Assembly (NCBI GenBank): GCA_033439255.1
Contig: CM065878.1
Span: 4,030,001-4,094,000, forward strand
Direction: 5' to 3'
Source: Hericium rajendrae
Lineage: Eukaryota > Basidiomycota > Agaricomycetes > Russulales > Hericiaceae
DNA length: 64,000 nt
Position numbers and translations under genes: made by a program. Within the stretch, counting starts at the first letter, position 1. Every line of letters begins with the position of its first letter. Of the stretch, positions 58,682 through 64,000 are shown in pieces. The notes below the pieces were generated by a model that worked only from the letters and a program-made list of their open reading frames with translations, was not told the origin of the DNA and did not search any database.

Positions 58682-61600
58682 TCAGTCCCATGACGGCGCG
58701 GAGCTGTACGCGTGGGAGGTCGAGCCGTTCTTTTGCGGCTGCTGCGCAGGGCTCGAAGGCGACCATTGAGGCGACGTTGGGCTATATGCGGGAGACGCGG
58801 GGGCTGGAAGCAAGAAGGTCAGTCGAGATGAAGACAAACATAGGCATCAGTTACTTACAGTATGTGGGGGCTGAAGTTGTTGCGTAACATTGTTTAGTAC
58901 GCTGTGATAAATGATATGAAGTGAGTACTTACAGGCTGGGGAATATGTTGGTGATGTTGGAGCTAAGATGAACGATAAGTGAACGGGACACTACCAAGGT
59001 AAGAATAGTAACTCACAATACTTCGGCGAAGAAGGCGAAGTCGGGGAGGTTGGTGAATACTTCGGCGAGGATGGTGACAACTGGGCGGGGGATGTTGGGG
59101 AGTATCGAGGGGACGCGGGACTGAACGACGGGCTGGTAGGCGAGTACCGCGGCGACGTTGGGCTGAACGATGGCGACTGTGGGCTGTAACGAGGCGATGT
59201 CGGCGAGAATGATGGGGACGTTGGTGAGTACCGCGGACTGGTCGGCGAGTACCCTGGCGACGTCAAATTCAGTGCAGGTGAGGTCGGCGAGTACGTAGGC
59301 GACGTCGGCGCCCTTCCACGGTCGTAGAATGGAGACGTCGCGTAGGGTGATGTACCAAATGGCGACGTCGCGCCTGCGAATGGTGATTGAGGGACGTATG
59401 GGGAGGTCGGGGAGTAGACGTTTGGCGAGCTTGGGCTGTAGCCTGGCGCTGCTGGCGACATGCCGCCTGCACCCATCGGGCTTTGACCAAAGCCCAAATA
59501 TGCGAAGCTTGCAGACTCCTCGCCGCCGCTGACAGCCAACGGCGAGAAGGCTGCCGTCTCGCCCCTGAGTGCAGCCTCCTGGCTCCACATAGGCGAAGTG
59601 CTGTCGTATGGTGTCATCGCCACCTGCCCCGGAGTCATGCCACCCTCCACCTGCGCAGCAAGCATGCTTTGCATGGGCAGACGGTGGTCGACAATTACGT
59701 CCTTCAGCATGTCGATATCGAGAGCCACGTCGAAAGCCCCTGAACCCATTGGCGCCATCTGCCCGAACATGACGTTCTCCGCGATACCGTGACAGTCGTC
59801 CCGCTCTCCAACAGCCGCCGCCTCCATCAAGATTTCCACGGTCTCCTCGAAAGACGACCGCATCAAGGCACCAGTGTCGGCACGATTGATACCGTGTCGA
59901 GTGATAGCCATGAGGCTTCCCCGATGGGTCATCAAGTCACAGAGAAGAGCGAGATGGCGGTAGTTGACGTATGAACCGTCGAACTCGATGACACCACGAA
60001 GCTCCTTCATGATCGCGTTGCGAGCGGCCTCGATGCCCAGAACGTTGAAGATCTCCACACAGCTATTTGAGTAAGTGCGAGTGAAGTCGACACCATCCAA
60101 GCACATCACGGCCTTGAGGTTGACACCATCCGTCTCGAGTACCCATTCCTTCTCGTCTCGGGCCTTGATGCTGCCCTTCTCGGTAACTACCACCTTATCG
60201 TGCTCCAGAAGGAAGACACGATGGATGCCCTTGACACCGCGAAGGCTGACCGAGTTCAGCATCGTGTTCTCCAGTTGACGCAAAAAGATGTCCTCCTCGA
60301 CCGTGCCCATGCCATCCTCATCCTTGTCCGCACCTCCCAGCACACGGCAACGGATGACCAGCTTCTCCGAGTTGTCTTCGCTCCAGATTACGAATAAGTC
60401 CGTCTTGAAGCTCTCCGCAATCCTTCCAGCAACGTACTCCATGGTCAACTTGCGATCGATCATCTTCGCGCGATCGAGCTCGAGTCGAAGCAGCCATGGC
60501 GATTGCAGGTGCAATTTGGACTCGACTTCCTCGTCCGGGATAGCAAAGAATGCCTCGACGAAGACGCGGTCCTCCTCGATGACCGTGGAACTGGGATCGG
60601 GATCGTACCAGATCTCGACGGCTGCAGTGACCGTACGCAGTGAAGTGTATGCGAGCTCCTGCTGCACATCCTTCGCCAGATTAGCGTCCTTCGCCAACTC
60701 CGGCTCCAAATAGACGGATAAAGAGGGAGTCTTGATGTTCGTCGCCACGTTGATAATCTCCTTCAAACGAGGGACACCGAGCGTGACGTTCTTACTCGAG
60801 ACACCAGCGTAATGGAACGTGTTCAGCGTCATCTGAGTGGCCGGTTCACCGATCGACTGGGCGGCGAGTGTCCCGCACATCTCGCCAGGATTCGCGATGG
60901 ACTGGTTGAACTTCGCCTCGATTTCGCCGAGGACCCAGTCGAAGGCTTCCCGGGTCAGGTGATGCCGTTCGAGTACCCGTCGAGACGCGAAGGTTGCGCG
61001 CAGATGCATGCGGAAGGTGAGCGTCGCGTTATCCTGCGCTTCTCTGCTTAGAGGGTCATCGCCGCGCACAATGACCAAGCGTTCCGCGAGAGCCTTGACA
61101 GCGTCGACGATGTAAGCAGGCTCCAGGTCGCTAGGCTTTCGCCGATCGATGTGGAAAATCTGAACGGCATTCTGCATGATGCGCTGCAGGTTGACGGGGA
61201 GATAATGTGGTATGCTTGGGTCCTGTCTTGGGAATATGAACTCGCGCAGCATGCGCCTGTCCTCCACCAATTGGTAGTACTCCTCGTCGAGTTTGGCCTG
61301 AAGCTCTAGCGAGCTGTCGTCGATGCCGACTTGCAGGACACCAGGAAGGAAACCACCAGACGGGTCTGTAACATCCACTCGATAGTTATGCTCGAACTCC
61401 TGGTTGTTCAGACTGAACGTATCGATATGTTGCCGTTCGATAAAGGCGCCATCCATGCCGTCTTCGCCGTATACGAATTGAATCAAATCGCCCAACGAAT
61501 TCCGGACCGTCCCATCGTAGTTGACCATGACATCCTCGAGCGCCTTGACCAAACGACGTTGGATGTAGCCCGTCTCGGCGGTCTTCACGGCCGTGTCAAT

Positions 61601-64000
61601 CAAACCCTCGCGACCGGCCATGGCATGGAAGAAGAACTCCTGCGGCGTCAAGCCACGCAGGTACGAGTTCTCCACGAAACCGCGCGCCTCGGGGCTGTAG
61701 TCGTCCTTCGTGAAATGCGGGAGAGTACGGTGGCGGAAACCGAATGGAATGCGTCGACCTTCCACGGATTGCTGACCCACGCAGACGGACATCTGAGAGA
61801 TGTTGATGAACGAACCCTTGGAGCCAGCTACCACCATCTGCTTGACGTTATTGTCCTCCTTCAAGTTCTTCTGCGCATATTGTCCGGACGTATCACGAGC
61901 CAAGTTAAGCTCGCGCTCCACTCGGCTCTCGAACGACTCTCGGATAGTCATACCAGGAGCGGCCTTCAGACGATCGTGGGTCGCGTCATCGATGATCTGC
62001 TGCACATTGGCCTTTCGCTCGGCGATATGCTGGGTGATGTAAGTCATGGTCTTCTTATCCGCAATGGTGTCGCCGATTCCGATGCTGAAACCATTGTGGA
62101 ATAGCCAGAAGTTGACCACTTGTTGCAATCCCGTAAACAGGGTGCGAGTGGCTTCCGGACCCTTCTCGCGGAAGACGACATGGACGAGACCACCTTGAGA
62201 TGCACCGACCGTCTTCTTCTCGACTATGCCGAAGATAATCTCTCCGTTCTCAATCATCATGCCGTCATCGAAAACCGGGTTGGCGGACTTCGGCTCAGGC
62301 GAACGCTGAATATTGATGCCCCTGGGAATCGTCATGCTCAGGATTTGCTTGCCAGTCCAGAGCGGTTTAGGCTTGACGATTGCCGGTATGGGGACTGTGC
62401 CATCCCAGTCGGGGACCCAAAGCAAGATGTTCTGGACCTGATTCCAATCGAGGAAGGTATCTCGGAGGGTAAACTTCCGGATACCACAAAGCGTGTCCTG
62501 GACGATACCCATAACAGGCTTGTTCGCTTGCGGAGAGATGATCTAAAATCCACAATAAGACCTCGGCTGATGGTAATGTAAAGATATAACACTGACCTGC
62601 CGTGGCACCCAAGCTATCTGACTTAGCTCGGCGCGAGTTTCTTCGCTTTGAGGAACGCTTCGGCAGGAGTGAGATACAATTTCTTTTCGTGGATAGTAAG
62701 AAGACTTACTGCATGTTCATCTCGTCACCGTCGAAGTCGGCATTGTATGGAGGTGTTCTGAAGAAAATTATAGCTCAAGACTATGAAAAAATCTTTCCCC
62801 GTTACTTACACAGATAGATTCAGACGGAAGGCTGGATAGAAAAAGGACACGTAAGGATTTGCGAAGAAAGAAGCGTCGATCGACATACTGGAGTACGGCA
62901 TTAGACGAACACGATGGCTCATCATACTCATTTTGTGCAGTGAAGGTTGCCGGTTGAAAAGAACGAAGCTGTGAAAACACCCCAGATTAGCATACCATAA
63001 GCGCAGGTATAAATCTGACAATACTTACTCTCCATCCTTCAAGTGTCGCTCCACAATCCACCCGTACTGGAGAAACGCATCTGCCCGCTTGTTGTACCGC
63101 AAATCGATGCGTTCACCGGTGTCGCGGACGACGTATCGGGCGCCAGGGTACGCCGTAGGACCATTCCGAACGAGTTCTTGCAAGTACGCAATATTATAAG
63201 GCGTAACTGAGATCAATACGTCAGTATATTCGGAGCGACGTCGAGAAGAAAATATAGCGTACCCCGCTCTGGGTATGTAAGCGTCATCGCTATGCTTTTG
63301 GGTACCCCGACTTCGTCCAGTTCCAGATTAGGGTCACCAGTGATGACAGTGCGAGCTGAGAAATCGACACGTTTGCCCATCAAGTTACCACGCAGACGAC
63401 CCTCTTTGCCCTTCAACCGCGCTCGAATGGCCTTGACAGGTCGACCAGATTTCTGCAGAGCTTGGGGAATTCCGGCGATGTCGTTGTCCATATACGTGGC
63501 GACATGGAACTATCGCATGGGATCAGGGACATGTTGAAATCTGTAATTCACGCGACGTACCTGAAGAAGCTGCTCGAATTCGGTGATAACGTGCGCTGGA
63601 GCGCCCTCTTGCTCGCACCGACGGACGTTAACAGAGGCTTTGATGATGTCTCCCAATTTGTAGGTCAGATCATCTTCACTTCGCATGGCGCCTCCGTCGA
63701 CCGCGATACTCGGCCGTACAGGCGGTGGCGGAACGGGCAGGATAGTCAGGATCATCCATTCCGGACGGGCGTACTCGTCGGACAGACCGAGTAGGTGAAG
63801 GTCCGAGTCAGTGATTTTCTTGAGAGTTGTGTACACTTCTGACGGCGTGAATAACCGCTTGTCAGGCTGAAGAGATTTGATTTCCTAAAAGGCCAGTTAG
63901 GCCGTCGATGAAATAATAGCACATTAAAGTACTCACGTCATCTTCATCTTTTGACCTCTTATACTGTAAGAAAGCTTCAAGCCTTCTTTCCTGATCTGTG
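58682..64000 (-). CDS. RPB1: RNA polymerase II largest subunit Rpb1 (N terminus outside the window)
   Basis: Catalytic subunit of RNA polymerase II. Reading leftward from the edge: [116 protein letters not shown] (the active-site motif with three metal-binding Asp), [20 protein letters not shown], the bridge-helix region [20 protein letters not shown], and the switch segment [21 protein letters not shown] large exon (59024-62538) reaches the C-terminal domain, which mixes YSPTSPS-like and variant heptads. Three further exons complete the CTD: 58962-58933 (30 nt), 58870-58859 (12 nt) and 58803-58682, ending [13 protein letters not shown]. The last residues diverge from heptads, as in other polymerases. 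The first about 300 residues lie beyond 64000. Confidence 0.96.

Noticed and set aside
61331-62104. Plus-strand frame of 257 codons
   Set aside because: Lies entirely inside the RPB1 coding exon on the opposite strand, which is strongly conserved.

Overview
The window reads as nuclear DNA of a basidiomycete fungus, most likely a wood-inhabiting agaricomycete (inference). Nearly every gene is cut by many short GT-AG introns of about 45-65 bp. Gene density is high. The content mixes carbohydrate-active enzymes, fungal seven-helix membrane proteins and conserved eukaryotic housekeeping genes. All coordinates below were read by hand from splice signals and reading frames. Gene ends marked by a stop are firm; some starts are not.

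Left part (1-15.7 kb): the 3' part of a GH16 beta-glucanase gene; mitochondrial ribosomal protein bL33 (minus); a decayed copy of the tail of a gene that lies 17 kb to the right; a seven-helix membrane protein; a secreted pectin methylesterase (minus); a Yfh7-like P-loop kinase (minus); a GH99/GH71-like protein with a long proline-rich tail; a small hypothetical gene; and a two-finger C2H2 regulator.

Middle (15.7-43.4 kb): a tRNA-Val(AAC); a tandem-bromodomain plus BAH protein of the RSC1/RSC2 type; an OPT oligopeptide transporter; a second seven-helix protein (minus); ribosomal protein eL19; a MYST histone acetyltransferase; the meiotic MutS homologue MSH4; and the nucleoporin Nup120/160.

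Right part (43.4-64 kb): three tandem copies of a kinase-like gene with degraded catalytic motifs, at least one of them broken. They are bounded on the right by NDUFB3 (complex I) and carry, at the left, a diverged copy of the NDUFB3 5' end. Then come COQ7 (minus, convergent with NDUFB3), an FAD-dependent oxidoreductase, a Bni4-like PP1-binding scaffold, and RPB1, the largest subunit of RNA polymerase II (minus), which runs off the right edge.

Most genes act independently in core processes: transcription and chromatin (RPB1, MYST, RSC, C2H2), translation (eL19, bL33m, tRNA), respiration (NDUFB3, COQ7), meiosis (MSH4), nuclear pore (Nup160), plant-wall or glucan breakdown (GH16, pectinesterase) and peptide uptake (OPT). 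No biosynthetic gene cluster, CRISPR array, retroelement or DNA transposon was recognised. The most unusual signals are the kinase-like tandem array with its NDUFB3-derived flank, the displaced RSC gene tail, a set of tiny exons (8, 11 and 12 nt) in MSH4, NDUFB3 and RPB1, and a MYST enzyme with Thr where the conserved active-site Cys should be.
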